Of a stretch of 64,000 nucleotides of DNA, positions 8,689-17,703 are shown one piece after another; positions within the stretch are counted from its first letter, which is position 1; each line of letters starts with the position of its first letter. The notes beneath the pieces are model-generated. The model ran no database searches. It worked only from the letters and a program-made list of their open reading frames with translations, and was not told where the DNA came from. A program made the translations under genes and the position numbers. The DNA is taken from the NCBI GenBank assembly GCA_965223305.1, contig CBDCWT010000085.1, positions 1-64,000 of the forward strand, written 5' to 3'. This stretch comes from CBDCWT01 sp965223305 (GTDB lineage Bacteria > Planctomycetota > Planctomycetia > Pirellulales > Pirellulaceae).

Positions 8689-9837
8689 GTGATTGACGAT
8701 TCCTGCCCATTGGTTACGGTAATCATCCCGGCTTACAACGCAGCCTGTTACCTACGCTCCTGCCTGCCAAGCTTGCAGGCGTCCGACTACCCGAACCTCG
8801 AGATCCTCGTGATGGACGATGGCTCGACGGACGGGACTGCCGCCGTCGCCGGCGAATACGGCGTGCGTGTGGTGGGGACAGGGCGACGGGGAGGCGGTCC
8901 GGCGATCGGACGCAACCGCGGCGCACTACAGGCGAGCGGCGAGTACTTGGTGTTCATCGACGCGGATGTGGTGGTTCAGCCGAACACCATCTCTGAGCTC
9001 GTGGCACCACTGGCCGACGAGCGTATCAGTGCCGTCTTCGGTTCATACGACGAGCGTCCGCGGGACCCGAGTTTTGTCTCGCAGTTCAGGAACCTGCTGC
9101 ACCACTACGTGCACCAAACGGCTCGCGAAGAGGCCTCAACGTTTTGGGCCGGATGCGGCGCCATTCGCCGAGAGACGTTTCTGGACGTCGGTGGTTTTGA
9201 TACGAACTACGGACGGTCCTCAATCGAGGACATCGAACTAGGTGTGCGGCTGATCAACGGCGGACATAGAATTGTTCTGAAGAAACAGGCACAAGTCAGT
9301 CATCTTAAGAAGTGGACTGCTTGGTCGATGTTCGCGAGTGACCTGCGTGACCGTGGCATTCCGTGGACGCGGTTGCTGTTGAGTGGTCCGTCGATTCCCA
9401 ACGATCTCAATCTCAAGCACTCCCAACGCCTGAGTGTGTTGTTTACGCTGATGTTCGGCCTGCTGATCTCCATCGCTGGTTGGACTTGGGTCAGCGGCTC
9501 GGTAGTACCTCCTTCAGCCGCGACTTGGACACTACTCTCGCTGTTCCCGCTAGCATTGATCGCGTCGATTAACTGGCGCTTCTATCACTTCCTGGGTCGT
9601 TTACACGGATGGTGGTTTGCCACAGCGTCCTTGCCGCTGCACGTCTTGCACTACTTTACGTGCGGATTGGCTTTCTGCGTCGGCTCCCTGCTGCACGCCT
9701 TCGACAACCTGCGGCAGCTGTCACCTGCTCCCCCGGCCATCGAATTCGGTTTCCCGTCGGCGCGGCATGAGCTGCAGCACGAAGAACGGGCACTGAAAGC
9801 TGAGCCCTTAAAGGTGACTCAGGACTATTCCAGATGA
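8689..9837 (+). CDS. Glycosyltransferase family 2, membrane-anchored
   Basis: The protein has 382 residues, starting at a GTG with AGAGG about seven bases upstream. The GT-A fold motifs are clear: VTVIIPAYNA at the start, VMDDGSTDGT (about 40-49), FIDADVVV (DxD metal site, about 90-97) and IEDIELGVRL (the ED motif). The last third holds three to four hydrophobic segments (LFTLMFGLLISIAGWTWV, LLSLFPLALIASI, HYFTCGLAFCVGSLLHAF), so the enzyme is fixed to the inner face of the membrane. It probably builds or extends a lipid-linked glycan. The substrate cannot be read from the sequence. Confidence 0.88.
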   Translation: MIDDSCPLVTVIIPAYNAACYLRSCLPSLQASDYPNLEILVMDDGSTDGTAAVAGEYGVRVVGTGRRGGGPAIGRNRGALQASGEYLVFIDADVVVQPNTISELVAPLADERISAVFGSYDERPRDPSFVSQFRNLLHHYVHQTAREEASTFWAGCGAIRRETFLDVGGFDTNYGRSSIEDIELGVRLINGGHRIVLKKQAQVSHLKKWTAWSMFASDLRDRGIPWTRLLLSGPSIPNDLNLKHSQRLSVLFTLMFGLLISIAGWTWVSGSVVPPSAATWTLLSLFPLALIASINWRFYHFLGRLHGWWFATASLPLHVLHYFTCGLAFCVGSLLHAFDNLRQLSPAPPAIEFGFPSARHELQHEERALKAEPLKVTQDYSR

Positions 9838-9887
9838 CAACGGGCGCTCTACTGCGGCCTTCATGAATCCGGACCGCCGGGTAGGAC

Positions 9888-10379
9888 CTAGCGACGTCGG
9901 ATCGCTCGCTCTAAGTCACGTTTGGCATCTGCTTTTTTGAGCGCTTCACGCTTATCGTGCAGCTGCTTGCCCCGGCAGAGCCCCAACAGCACTTTAGCAA
10001 CCCCTCGAGTGTTGAAGTACATCTTGAGCGGAACGAGTGTCAGCCCTTTTTCATGTGCTTTGTTGGCAAAGCGGCGGACTTCGCGTTGATGGAGCAGCAG
10101 CTTACGAGGGCGCTTGGGGTCGTGGTTCCAGATCGTCGCGTTCTGGTACTCGGGGATATCACATCCCACTAGCCAGACTTCGCCGTTCTTCACCCGGCCG
10201 TACGCCTCGTCTAGCGAGAGCTTGCCGTTGCGCAAGCTTTTGACCTCGCTTCCCACCAGCGCCACGCCGCACTCGAGGCTCTCCAACACCTGGAACCGAT
10301 GCCGTGCCTTGCGATTTTCCGCAATCGGTCGCTCTCCCTTATTTGCTGTTGCGGCGTCCTTCTTTTTTTTCTTACTCAT
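9888..10379 (-). CDS. smpB: SsrA-binding protein SmpB
   Basis: The protein has 163 residues. After a lysine-rich start it shows the SmpB core: IAENRKARHRFQVLESLECG, VGSEVKSLRNGKLSLDEAY, VWLVGCDIPEYQNA and a basic tail ending KRDLERAIRRR. SmpB binds tmRNA and carries it to stalled ribosomes, where its tail sits in the empty mRNA channel. No tmRNA gene was seen in the window. The N-terminal extension (MSKKKKKDAATANKGERP) is typical of the family. The start codon lies about 120 bases from the proposed lipB start on the other strand. Confidence 0.97.
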   Translation of the reverse strand: MSKKKKKDAATANKGERPIAENRKARHRFQVLESLECGVALVGSEVKSLRNGKLSLDEAYGRVKNGEVWLVGCDIPEYQNATIWNHDPKRPRKLLLHQREVRRFANKAHEKGLTLVPLKMYFNTRGVAKVLLGLCRGKQLHDKREALKKADAKRDLERAIRRR

Positions 10380-10500
10380 GGCCTGCGTCGATTCTCTTCA
10401 ATCCGCTATAACCGATAGTTTCCCGCGAGTTGGCGGGCCGGAGTATTGTCCGGAGCATTGTGTCGTCTTCCCCGGATTGGCGAAACGGAGTAACGGATAC

Positions 10501-11247
10501 TTGTCACCTCCAGATGGCAGTGTTGTACATTTTCACCTGCTGGGCGAGCTCGGCTACGATCGCGTGCTGCGGCTCCAGCGGCGGTTGCTGTACGAGGCTG
10601 CGGCCAGCGGTGATCGGCGCCAAGCAACCGCGATCCTCTGCGAGCATCCTAGGATGATCACAGTGGGCCGGCAAGGATCGCGCGGACATATCCGCGGGAC
10701 CGACGAGCAGCTGCGCCGCGCACAGCTGCCGGTCCGTTGGGTGAACCGCAGTGGCGGTTGTCTGCTGCATGCCCCCGGCCAACTCGCGGTGTACGTCATA
10801 CTACCATTGTCGGCATTCGGTTGGTCGGCGGGTACCTATGTCGGTGAACTGCAACACGCGATCCAGAACGCACTGTCCCAGCTATCGGTGCCGACGACAC
10901 CTTCGCAGCATGGACTTTGGGGCCGAACTGGACTTCTGGCGGCACTCGGCGTTTCGATTCAGAGAGGAACGGTGTTTCACGGGATCTTCGTGAACGTCCA
11001 TCCCGACATGCGGGATGTTCGAATTGTAGATACGGCTACCGGAGGACAGGAGTCGCAGGGCCGAAAGCAGAGCATGAGTTGTCTGCTCGCCGAACGACGT
11101 GTGCCTGTTAGAATGACACAGGTGCGCTCAGCGGTAATCGCAGCACTGACGGATACGCTGTGCTGTGACCGCTGTCACATCCACTCGGGTCATCCTTGGT
11201 TGACACCTCAAGGACCTTCACGTGAATCAGTTTCCCGTGCATGTTGA
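10501..11247 (+). CDS. lipB: LipB-like octanoyl/lipoyl transferase lacking the usual catalytic residues
   Basis: The protein has 248 residues if it starts at TTG 10501, with CGGAG ten bases upstream. An ATG at 10378 overlaps the smpB start codon and is less likely. LipB moves octanoyl groups from ACP to lipoyl domains. Family landmarks are present: ILCEHPRMITVGRQGSRGHI, VNRSGGCLLHAPGQLAVYV (in place of HGPGQ), LLAALGVSIQRGTVFHGIFVN. However, the lysine that precedes the 'I-x-x-L-G' segment in E. coli LipB is leucine here, and the catalytic cysteine of the NPCG motif is replaced within IVDTATGGQ. Co-location with lipA (26-base overlap) still argues for a lipoate role. It may be a divergent planctomycete form with other catalytic residues, or inactive. 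Confidence 0.75.
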   Translation: MSPPDGSVVHFHLLGELGYDRVLRLQRRLLYEAAASGDRRQATAILCEHPRMITVGRQGSRGHIRGTDEQLRRAQLPVRWVNRSGGCLLHAPGQLAVYVILPLSAFGWSAGTYVGELQHAIQNALSQLSVPTTPSQHGLWGRTGLLAALGVSIQRGTVFHGIFVNVHPDMRDVRIVDTATGGQESQGRKQSMSCLLAERRVPVRMTQVRSAVIAALTDTLCCDRCHIHSGHPWLTPQGPSRESVSRAC

Positions 11248-12154
11248 CATTCCGATTCTTGCCGACACGGACACGTCGGGCCATGGTCATCCGGTTCAGC
11301 GGCGTTTACCCCGTTGGTTGAAGCGTCCGGTTCCCAGAGCGAACGCCGATCACTTTACGGCCAACCTGTTGCGGGAACTCCGTTTGGAGACGGTTTGTGA
11401 AAACGCGAAGTGTCCCAATCGGATGGAGTGCTATGCCCATAAAACAGCGACCTTCATGATTCTGGGAAACGTCTGCACGCGGCCATGTGGTTTCTGTGCT
11501 GTCTCGCGGGGTCATCCTGGTCCGCCGGAAAGCGACGAACCAGAGCGAGTTGCCGAAGCGGTGTATCGTCTCGGGTTGGAGCATGTGGTAATTACGTCTG
11601 TAACCCGGGACGACCTACCGGATGGCGGGGCCGACCAGTTCTGCAGGACGGTGGCCGCAATCCGCCAGCGCAGCCAGGCTGCGATCGAACTGTTGACTCC
11701 GGACTTCGTCGGTCAATCGACTGCGGTGGATCGGGTGCTTGGCGCGGCAGCCGATGTCTTTAACCACAACACTGAGACGGTGCCGAGGCTGTACCGGAAA
11801 GTCCGCGGACCGAAGTCCGACTACGGCTGGACGCTGGAACTACTGCGGCGGGCCAAAGGACATGACACGGCGCCCCTGGTCAAGAGCGGCTTGATGTTGG
11901 GACTGGGGGAGACAACGGATGAGGTGTTCGATGTGCTGGCTGACTTGCTCAGTTTTGGTTGTGACTTCCTGACCCTTGGCCAATACTTGCAGCCTTCTCC
12001 GGATCACCTCCCGGTCGTGAGGTTTCTGCCTCCCCAGGAGTTCGACGACCTAGGGCAGGCGGCCCGGCAAATGGGCTTTAAGAAAGTCGCCAGCGGACCA
12101 TTCGTGCGCAGCAGCTACCACGCCCGAGAAATGGCATCAGCCGGACCGCGTTAG
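11222..12154 (+). CDS. lipA: Lipoyl synthase LipA
   Basis: The protein has 310 residues starting at GTG 11222, overlapping the end of lipB by 26 bases, which implies translational coupling. Both iron-sulfur sites are intact. The auxiliary cluster motif is CENAKCPNRMEC (CX4CX5C) and the radical SAM motif is CTRPCGFC (CX3CX2C). The serine ligand of the auxiliary cluster is in the C-terminal RSSYHA. Other family segments are TSVTRDDLPDGGA, FNHNTETVPRLY, SGLMLGLGET and TLGQYLQPS. The enzyme inserts two sulfur atoms into octanoyl-lysine on lipoyl domains. The last five codons and stop lie inside a 108-base sequence that is repeated about 340 bases downstream. Confidence 0.97.
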   Translation: MNQFPVHVDIPILADTDTSGHGHPVQRRLPRWLKRPVPRANADHFTANLLRELRLETVCENAKCPNRMECYAHKTATFMILGNVCTRPCGFCAVSRGHPGPPESDEPERVAEAVYRLGLEHVVITSVTRDDLPDGGADQFCRTVAAIRQRSQAAIELLTPDFVGQSTAVDRVLGAAADVFNHNTETVPRLYRKVRGPKSDYGWTLELLRRAKGHDTAPLVKSGLMLGLGETTDEVFDVLADLLSFGCDFLTLGQYLQPSPDHLPVVRFLPPQEFDDLGQAARQMGFKKVASGPFVRSSYHAREMASAGPR

Positions 12155-12583
12155 CGGCCGGTTGAAATCGCCATACACCCTCCGTCGCTCATGGAGCATG
12201 CGCATCGGGACTCGCTGAGCGCAATCCAAAGTGGTCCAGTAGATAGGTAGGCCGGAACAAGCGGCGCAAAGAGCCGTCCGTCACACGACGATTTTCCGCC
12301 GCGCCGTTCCGGCACGCGCTACCTGACGTTCAACACAACACCGCTCCTACCTGTTACCGCCGGAACGGTGCGGCGGTTACATCTTGCGAAAACCAGCATT
12401 TCTGCCGCCGCTTGTTCCGGCCTACTCTTCCCGCGCATGGGACCCACCTGCTAACAGCCAACGTGCTCGGACGATCAGCCGGACCGCGTTAGTTAGCGGC
12501 CGGTTGAAATCGCCATACACCCTCCGTCGCTCATGGAGCACGCGCATCGGGACTCGCTGAGCGCAATCCAAAGTGGTCCAGTA
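12136..12583. repeat. Palindromic element between 108/112-base direct repeats
   Basis: Bases 12136-12243 and 12474-12583 are near-identical direct repeats, differing by an extra TTAG and one T/C change. The left copy covers the end of lipA plus a stretch matching the end of the next gene; the right copy holds the real end of that gene (12531 onward). Between them, 12246-12423 is an imperfect palindrome. Its ends are GTAGGCCGGAACAAGCGGCG and the exact reverse complement at about 12404-12423, and an inner inverted pair is based on CCGTTCCGG / CCGGAACGG. It looks like a REP- or MITE-like element whose insertion or excision duplicated its surroundings. Confidence 0.75.
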
Positions 12584-14336
12584 GAAAAGCAAATCGGTGC
12601 AGAGAATGGCCGCTTTCTTCGGCACGTCGCAGCAATTCGATTGCTTCTCTTTCCTCCCCCCTCCGCTTTGCCAGGCAGGCAAGAGTGATGTAGGGAGTTT
12701 GCTGCGTCGGAAAGAGACGGATTGCCCGCTGCGCTGCTTCTTCGGCACGGTCGTACATGTCTTGATTCAGCCGCACAGACTGCTCGATCAGGATGTTGGA
12801 CAACTCGCCTTGGAACCGTCCGTTTTCCGGGTGTCGTCCGGCGGTCGTTAGTACCAAGGTATGCCAAGATTGCCAGAACGGGATGTAGCTAGTGGTTGCC
12901 AGTCCGAATGCGCAGCCAAGCGCAACGACCGCGCAGGCCAGCAGGCGAAATCGCGTGAAGATGCGCATTACAGCTGCTGTCGCGGCACATGCGGCCAACG
13001 CCAAGAGCACGATCTTGGTGGTTCGATGCGCATCAAAACTGACATCAGCGACAACGATCGCATTCAGGAGCATCGCCAGCACAAACACAACTGACGCCAG
13101 CACCAAGCAGTACGCCAGCACCGTCCTCTGCCGCTCCGTAGAGTGCTCGAGGACGAGGGCGGCCAGCGCGATCGGTAGAAAAAGTGAAAGCGTCATGAGC
13201 AGGCGTTCAGCGAACATGACTCCGATCAGAAAGGCGGCATTCGAGGGTACACTCCAGGCCACCAGACAGGCCAACAGCGGGCCGAGTGAGCGGGAGCGGG
13301 CCCGCCACGCGAAGTAGGTGGCATAGCCGTAGATCGCCAACACCGACAATCCGATGATTCCCAGCGGTGACAGCAAATTGGCCGTAGGAGATAACTGCTC
13401 GGGCGAGTAGTCAGGTGCCTGGTTGATCGGGAACAGGAGCAGCTGGGCCGCCTTTCCCGTGAGCACAATGGGGGTCACCAGTCGTTCTGTCAGGCTTGAG
13501 AGCACGAGCGGATTGAGCGCGGGATCAATCGTCCCCAGCGTCTGACCGTAGACGTCCACGATTCGATGGCAGACGAGAGATCGCTGTACGACGGCATAGA
13601 GTGCCACAAGGGAGATGAACGTCACCAGCGGGAGCAGCGGCGCGAAATTGGCTGTTGCGGTTCGTTCACGCCGTCGCTCGGCCAGCTCGCCGAGCAAGAT
13701 GATTGCTGCTGACATGTAGCCTGTTTCCTTGGATTGTCCGGCCAGCAGCACGAGCGCGCCGATTGCGGCCGCTCGTATCCAACTGAGTCGGTTGCGCCAC
13801 CGGAGCCAGCAGAGGATCGCGGCGAGCGAGAAGATCGCAGCCATAACCTCGGCGCGGCCGACCAGATTCGCCACCGCCTCGACGTGGATCGGATGCGTTG
13901 CAAACAGGAGGCCAACTGGCCATGCAATCCAGTCGCACGTCAGCCACCTGGAAGACGTTAGTGCCAAGAGGTAGGTCAGCGCGCCGAAGGCGAGCACGTT
14001 GAATAAGTGCGGAAAGAACGGGTTGGCGCCGTGCAGTTGCATGTGTGCCCAAAAGGTAAGCGATGTGAGCGGTCGGGACTCGCCGATTGAACCGGAACGA
14101 AACCACCAGGGCTCCCACCAGATGCGCATGAAGTAGTTAGGATCGCGCAAGCGGCTGTCTTCTAGAGCAATTTCGACATCGTCGTAAACGTACGTGAAGC
14201 TCAGCGATTCTGCGTAGAGCAACGTTGCCAGACCAGCGGCGACCAGCCCAGCAGCCTGTGTCGAGTGCAACAGCCGTTCTCCGAGCGATGGTCGTGGAGG
14301 CAGTGCGTCCGTCGCCCTGTTCTGGTATTTGTTCAT
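12531..14336 (-). CDS. TMTC-like polytopic membrane protein (DUF1736-type) with TPR tail
   Basis: The protein has 601 residues from the ATG at 14336 (an upstream in-frame codon at 14360 is less likely). The N-terminal region after the first helix holds the O-mannosyltransferase-like signatures: FTYVYDDVEIALEDSRLRDP (acidic pair), SRPLTSLTFWAH, HLFNVLAFG and HPIHVEAVANLVGRAEVM. About ten membrane segments follow. The last 100 residues are soluble and TPR-like (AEEAAQRAIRLFPTQQTPYI, LAKRRGEEREAIELLRRAE). In animals TMTC proteins transfer mannose to cadherins; the bacterial relatives are assumed to be polyprenyl-phosphate-sugar-dependent protein glycosyltransferases. Its C-terminal coding end is duplicated at 12195-12243. 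Confidence 0.75.
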   Translation of the reverse strand: MNKYQNRATDALPPRPSLGERLLHSTQAAGLVAAGLATLLYAESLSFTYVYDDVEIALEDSRLRDPNYFMRIWWEPWWFRSGSIGESRPLTSLTFWAHMQLHGANPFFPHLFNVLAFGALTYLLALTSSRWLTCDWIAWPVGLLFATHPIHVEAVANLVGRAEVMAAIFSLAAILCWLRWRNRLSWIRAAAIGALVLLAGQSKETGYMSAAIILLGELAERRRERTATANFAPLLPLVTFISLVALYAVVQRSLVCHRIVDVYGQTLGTIDPALNPLVLSSLTERLVTPIVLTGKAAQLLLFPINQAPDYSPEQLSPTANLLSPLGIIGLSVLAIYGYATYFAWRARSRSLGPLLACLVAWSVPSNAAFLIGVMFAERLLMTLSLFLPIALAALVLEHSTERQRTVLAYCLVLASVVFVLAMLLNAIVVADVSFDAHRTTKIVLLALAACAATAAVMRIFTRFRLLACAVVALGCAFGLATTSYIPFWQSWHTLVLTTAGRHPENGRFQGELSNILIEQSVRLNQDMYDRAEEAAQRAIRLFPTQQTPYITLACLAKRRGEEREAIELLRRAEESGHSLHRFAFLLDHFGLRSASPDARAP

Positions 14337-14424
14337 AGAGGGTCTTAAAGTAGTAGGCACACTCCGTGTGCCGTAACCTGCCGAGTGCGCTGGCTGCTAA
14401 CGCGGACGGCACGACCGAGCGCGC
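14337..14424. repeat. GGCACACTCCGTGTGCC-type repeat between two minus-strand genes
   Basis: Bases 14347-14377 match the unit at 6972-7002 almost perfectly, followed by a partial inverted copy with GGACGGCACGACCGAGCGCG near 14404. The repeat fills most of the spacer, so the two flanking glycosyltransferase-like genes may be transcribed separately. Confidence 0.75.
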
Positions 14425-16215
14425 CTAACCCGAAATGCCAGCCAGCTTTTCACGCGCTCTGGCCGCATCTTTACCGTTCGGGTTTCGTTCAAGATAGCGT
14501 CTCAAGCGCGGAACCGCCTCTGCCGGCACGCCCAACTCGGCGTAGAGGATACCGAACGTAGCATCGGGGTCTTCGAGGGAAGAGGCATGTGGAAAGACAG
14601 ATTCAGCTTGCCTGAGCTGTTCGAAGGCTGCCGCGCGGTTTCCCAACTGCCAGTGGGCGATGCCCCAGCGCGTTCGCGCCTCCGACTCAATGCCGGCCGC
14701 TGCGGCGGCGATCTTTCGACCTTCGGAGTCGTCAGTAGCCACTCGATAAAGTCGTTGCGCTTCGGCGACTGCCTGATCGTATCGACCGTCGGCAAGGTAG
14801 ATCTGTACGGAGATATGACATGCGACTGGATGCGCAATCAGATCCGCGCGTCTCGGCGGATTAGGCAGCTGAAGCCAGGTGTATTGCCCGGCAACAGCGA
14901 CGACGAGCACGGCGAGGCTCAGAACAAGCGGTCGCCACGTAGCGGACCGGAACGCGTCGATGCTCCATACAAGCGCGGTGGCGGCGTAGATATTGAGAAC
15001 GGGAAACACCAACAGACGATATCTGCCGAGCACGGGCATGCTCAGCAGAGCTGCTAGGGCGGCTGTGAAGTAGAGGAGCAGGAGCAAGTCATGTGTGGTG
15101 CGTCCCCGCAACAGAGCCATCGCGATACCTGCCATGGCCAACGGCCAGACGGTCGCGTGCCCCGGCAGAATGCGCATGCACGGAGAGATAATCTTGCCGT
15201 ACTCGTACGACAGGTTGTTGGGAATCTCAATGGGACCGACGATGCCCTTCAGTTTCAAGAGCAGCTTCGCGGCTAGTGCAGTGTAGTTGCCGTCGTAGCT
15301 TTTCACGACTGACCTCAGCGCCTGCCAGCCGCTGCCTTGTGATGCGGCCAGCATCGGACCGAGCGATCGGTTGACATTCATACCGATTGGATTGGCATCA
15401 GCCGCTAGGCTTGTTATCAGACCTTCTGGCGCTCGGTTCGTTACACGTGTGAGGGGAGCGCCGACGATCGCGTTGCGCAACATCAGGGGCGAGAAGCCGA
15501 TTGTGACTCCGACAAGGTACATTGCGGTGGCGCGCAACATCCGTTGTCGATTTTGTCTGCAAGTCCATGCCGTCCATACGAGTGCTAGTGGAACGAAGAG
15601 TTGCAGTGTCGACTGAAACCAGAGTGCGATCCCGAGGACGAGACCCGCACTGAGCCACCACACGGACGGTTCCTGATTGGCACGGACCATCAGGTACAGC
15701 ACCGCGGTGGCGGCGAGTGGTCCGATCCAATCGCGCAGCAGGGTGCCTTGGCTGAAGATGAGTGGGCCATAGGTCGCAGCGATGAGCGCGGCACAGATGG
15801 CGACGCGTCGATCGAAGAGCCGCGCGGCAAGCAGGAAGGTGACGACCGGTTGGGCGACGCCGCACAGCAACTGGAGTAGCACGATCGACGGTGGGGTCAT
15901 GCCCGCGGATCGCAGGACAGCCAGCGTGTATGGGTAGCCGGGTTCTTGCTGAAAGGTCTCCGTCCCTCCCCACCATTTGGCCCATGTTTGCTGATCGGCG
16001 AGTTGCGCCATCCACTGAAAGTAGGGGTGATAGGTGTCACGTTGTAGCCAATCGCCTGCTGCGATGCGGCCGGACCATTGCCAGTAGCCGAACATATCGG
16101 TTTCGGTGGCGTGCAGCGGCAGCTCGACGAAAGCGGTACTTGCTATGGCCGAAAAGTGAACCACTCTGAACAACAGCGCGACGAACGCGATCAGGAAAAG
16201 TGGTCGTTTGGTCAT
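14425..16215 (-). CDS. GT39/ArnT-like membrane glycosyltransferase with TPR-like tail
   Basis: The protein has 596 residues. An acidic motif (HATETDMFGYWQWSGRIAAG) follows the first helix, as in PMT/ArnT-like GT-C enzymes where this aspartate/glutamate is catalytic. QQEPGYPYTLAVLRSAG follows, then about ten membrane segments (VVTFLLAARLFDRRVAICAAL, LGIALWFQSTLQLFVPLAL). The last 140 residues are soluble and helical with TPR features (SVQIYLADGRYDQAVAEAQRL, WGIAHWQLGNRAAAFEQLRQ, RLRRYLERNPNGKDAARAR). GT-C enzymes transfer sugars from polyprenyl phosphates outside the membrane. The TPR tail, shared in style with the neighbour at 12531-14336, could recruit a protein acceptor. Confidence 0.75.
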   Translation of the reverse strand: MTKRPLFLIAFVALLFRVVHFSAIASTAFVELPLHATETDMFGYWQWSGRIAAGDWLQRDTYHPYFQWMAQLADQQTWAKWWGGTETFQQEPGYPYTLAVLRSAGMTPPSIVLLQLLCGVAQPVVTFLLAARLFDRRVAICAALIAATYGPLIFSQGTLLRDWIGPLAATAVLYLMVRANQEPSVWWLSAGLVLGIALWFQSTLQLFVPLALVWTAWTCRQNRQRMLRATAMYLVGVTIGFSPLMLRNAIVGAPLTRVTNRAPEGLITSLAADANPIGMNVNRSLGPMLAASQGSGWQALRSVVKSYDGNYTALAAKLLLKLKGIVGPIEIPNNLSYEYGKIISPCMRILPGHATVWPLAMAGIAMALLRGRTTHDLLLLLYFTAALAALLSMPVLGRYRLLVFPVLNIYAATALVWSIDAFRSATWRPLVLSLAVLVVAVAGQYTWLQLPNPPRRADLIAHPVACHISVQIYLADGRYDQAVAEAQRLYRVATDDSEGRKIAAAAAGIESEARTRWGIAHWQLGNRAAAFEQLRQAESVFPHASSLEDPDATFGILYAELGVPAEAVPRLRRYLERNPNGKDAARAREKLAGISG

Positions 16216-16839
16216 TTTTCCAGCTCACGACATGCAATGCCCCCCCACGGAGGGAGGCCGTGCGGCTTTTGAGTTTTTGTGTGGTTGGTCGTTCTTCACT
16301 CTCCCCTTGGGGAGAGTCGGCCCGAAGGGCCGGAGAGGGGGCATCCTTGATCGGATCTTGATCCGGTATTTTTCATTACCCCCAAACGGGCAGGTGAAGT
16401 GGATGGCGCGCAAGTTTGTTCCATCATGAAGTGTATAGCTGCACTACCTCGAGGGTGGGTTGGCGCCCTGCTTCGTGCACCTGTTCCGTTTCAGCCTCGA
16501 CAGTCTACAGGATTTGACCAGGGGAAGTGACGAGCGGCCCAATCCTGCCACTTCACACTGTTCCGTTGCGCAGGACGGCTCATTGAGTTCCTGCAGCTAG
16601 GGCTCTGCATCTGTCCCATCAACCCAACTGTCCAGTTCACCACTTGCTGACCACGTTGGACTTGGCAGGCGGGGTGGCGCGGTTTCCGCGAGACGCCCCT
16701 GTCTGGGAGGGCGAGGCTCCTGCCGAGCCGAAACGACGCCGGGCGATAGGTCCGGCGCGACTCGTAACCCGAAGCGTCAGCGAGGGAAACACCAAAAAGG
16801 GACTGCCGCCAGGGCCTTGACAACCCCCCAGCTACGTGC
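16216..16839. repeat. Repeat-rich spacer of about 620 bases, no gene seen
   Basis: The spacer contains the double palindrome CTCTCCCCTTGGGGAGAG plus GGCCCGAAGGGCC (16297-16341), a GGGAGGGCGAGGCTCCTGCC unit (16704-16730, inverted relative to the copy at 281) and a 'taacccgaagcgtcagcgaggga' unit (about 16767-16789). No open frame has a protein-like composition. These are the same families that fill spacers at 47.7-59 kb. Confidence 0.7.
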
Positions 16840-17400
16840 CTACCAGCCCTTCTGCTTCAGCGACCGTATGACGCGACGCTTCAATCTCAGGAATCTCATC
16901 CGCATGGCGTCCGTAGCGGCGCCTGTTGTTTCGGAGATCGATTGCCAGCTGTAGCCCTCTGCGCGGAGGCAAAGCAACATCCACTCCTGGTCATTGACGC
17001 ATCGTCGGATGCACTCGACCATTTCTCGTGCTTCGCGATCTGGTGGGCGCTCCACACCCAGAACTTCTTCAAACTGGCCGATTGTGATGGTGGGCCGTTG
17101 GCGCTGCTCAGCGGCATGTTGGAGCACAATGTTCAGCCCTGACCGCTCTAGATAGGCGATGAACGAGTCGGGCGCGTCAAATTCGCAGGATTCCATCCGT
17201 TCCATGAAACGCCGGATAACCGACTGCATGACATCCTGTTTGTCGATACCCGAGATACCCCATTTAGTTAACTTATGTTGAATCACAATCTCAATTTGGG
17301 GCAAGTAGTCGCGCAGGACAACTTCTAGAGCTTCACGGTCTCCGGCGCGAACTCGCGCCATTAATTTGGAAAAGCGAGAGCTGCGAGCCATACGGGTCAC
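16840..17400 (-). CDS. ECF-type RNA polymerase sigma factor (planctomycete type)
   Basis: The protein has 186 residues. Region 2 is seen in LMARVRAGDREALEVVLRDY, LPQIEIVIQHKL, DKQDVMQSVIRRFMER and FIAYLERSGLNIVLQHAAEQ, and region 4 in the helix-turn-helix YSWQSISETTGAATDAMRMR plus FLRLKRRVIRSL. Sigma factors of this kind (ECF01-Gob-like and relatives) are numerous in planctomycetes and often pair with kinases; no kinase gene is nearby. It is divergent from the MT-A70-like gene across a 300-base AT-rich spacer and could control it, which is an inference. Starts at 17400 or 17391 are both possible. Confidence 0.85.
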   Translation of the reverse strand: MTRMARSSRFSKLMARVRAGDREALEVVLRDYLPQIEIVIQHKLTKWGISGIDKQDVMQSVIRRFMERMESCEFDAPDSFIAYLERSGLNIVLQHAAEQRQRPTITIGQFEEVLGVERPPDREAREMVECIRRCVNDQEWMLLCLRAEGYSWQSISETTGAATDAMRMRFLRLKRRVIRSLKQKGW

Positions 17401-17703
17401 CAGAAGGGTGAGTGTCGGAGGATGAGCTGGCCTATTTTACCGGTCCGACGTGCGGCAACCAGGCCTTTTATATCTCACGTTTCCAAAAAAATAAGAAGCG
17501 GCGTATTTTTCTGAAAAGTTTCAAGAATTTGCGTTCGGTTTTCGGCGTTTTTTTATTTAGTACTATAGGGAGCGAGATCAACATCACGAGACCGCCACAT
17601 CCACGCATCCTGGTGCTGTCAAACACTGGGACGGGTTTGACTCTGTTTTCGTGCACGGACGCCTGACTAGACCTGTTGGGGGGCAGGGGAAGGGCGAAAA
17701 GTA
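17401..17703. promoter_or_regulatory. AT-rich divergent promoter region
   Basis: This spacer between divergent genes is notably AT-rich for the window, with runs such as CCAAAAAAATAAGAAGCGG and GTTTTTTTATTTAGTACTAT around 17484-17570. It probably holds the promoters of the sigma factor gene (minus) and the methyltransferase-like gene (plus). No certain -35/-10 pair was assigned. An AAGGGCG purine run precedes the GTG at 17704. Confidence 0.5.

Noticed and set aside
10378..10500. Longer lipB start at ATG 10378
   Set aside because: It would overlap the smpB start codon and add residues without family similarity; TTG 10501 has a ribosome site.
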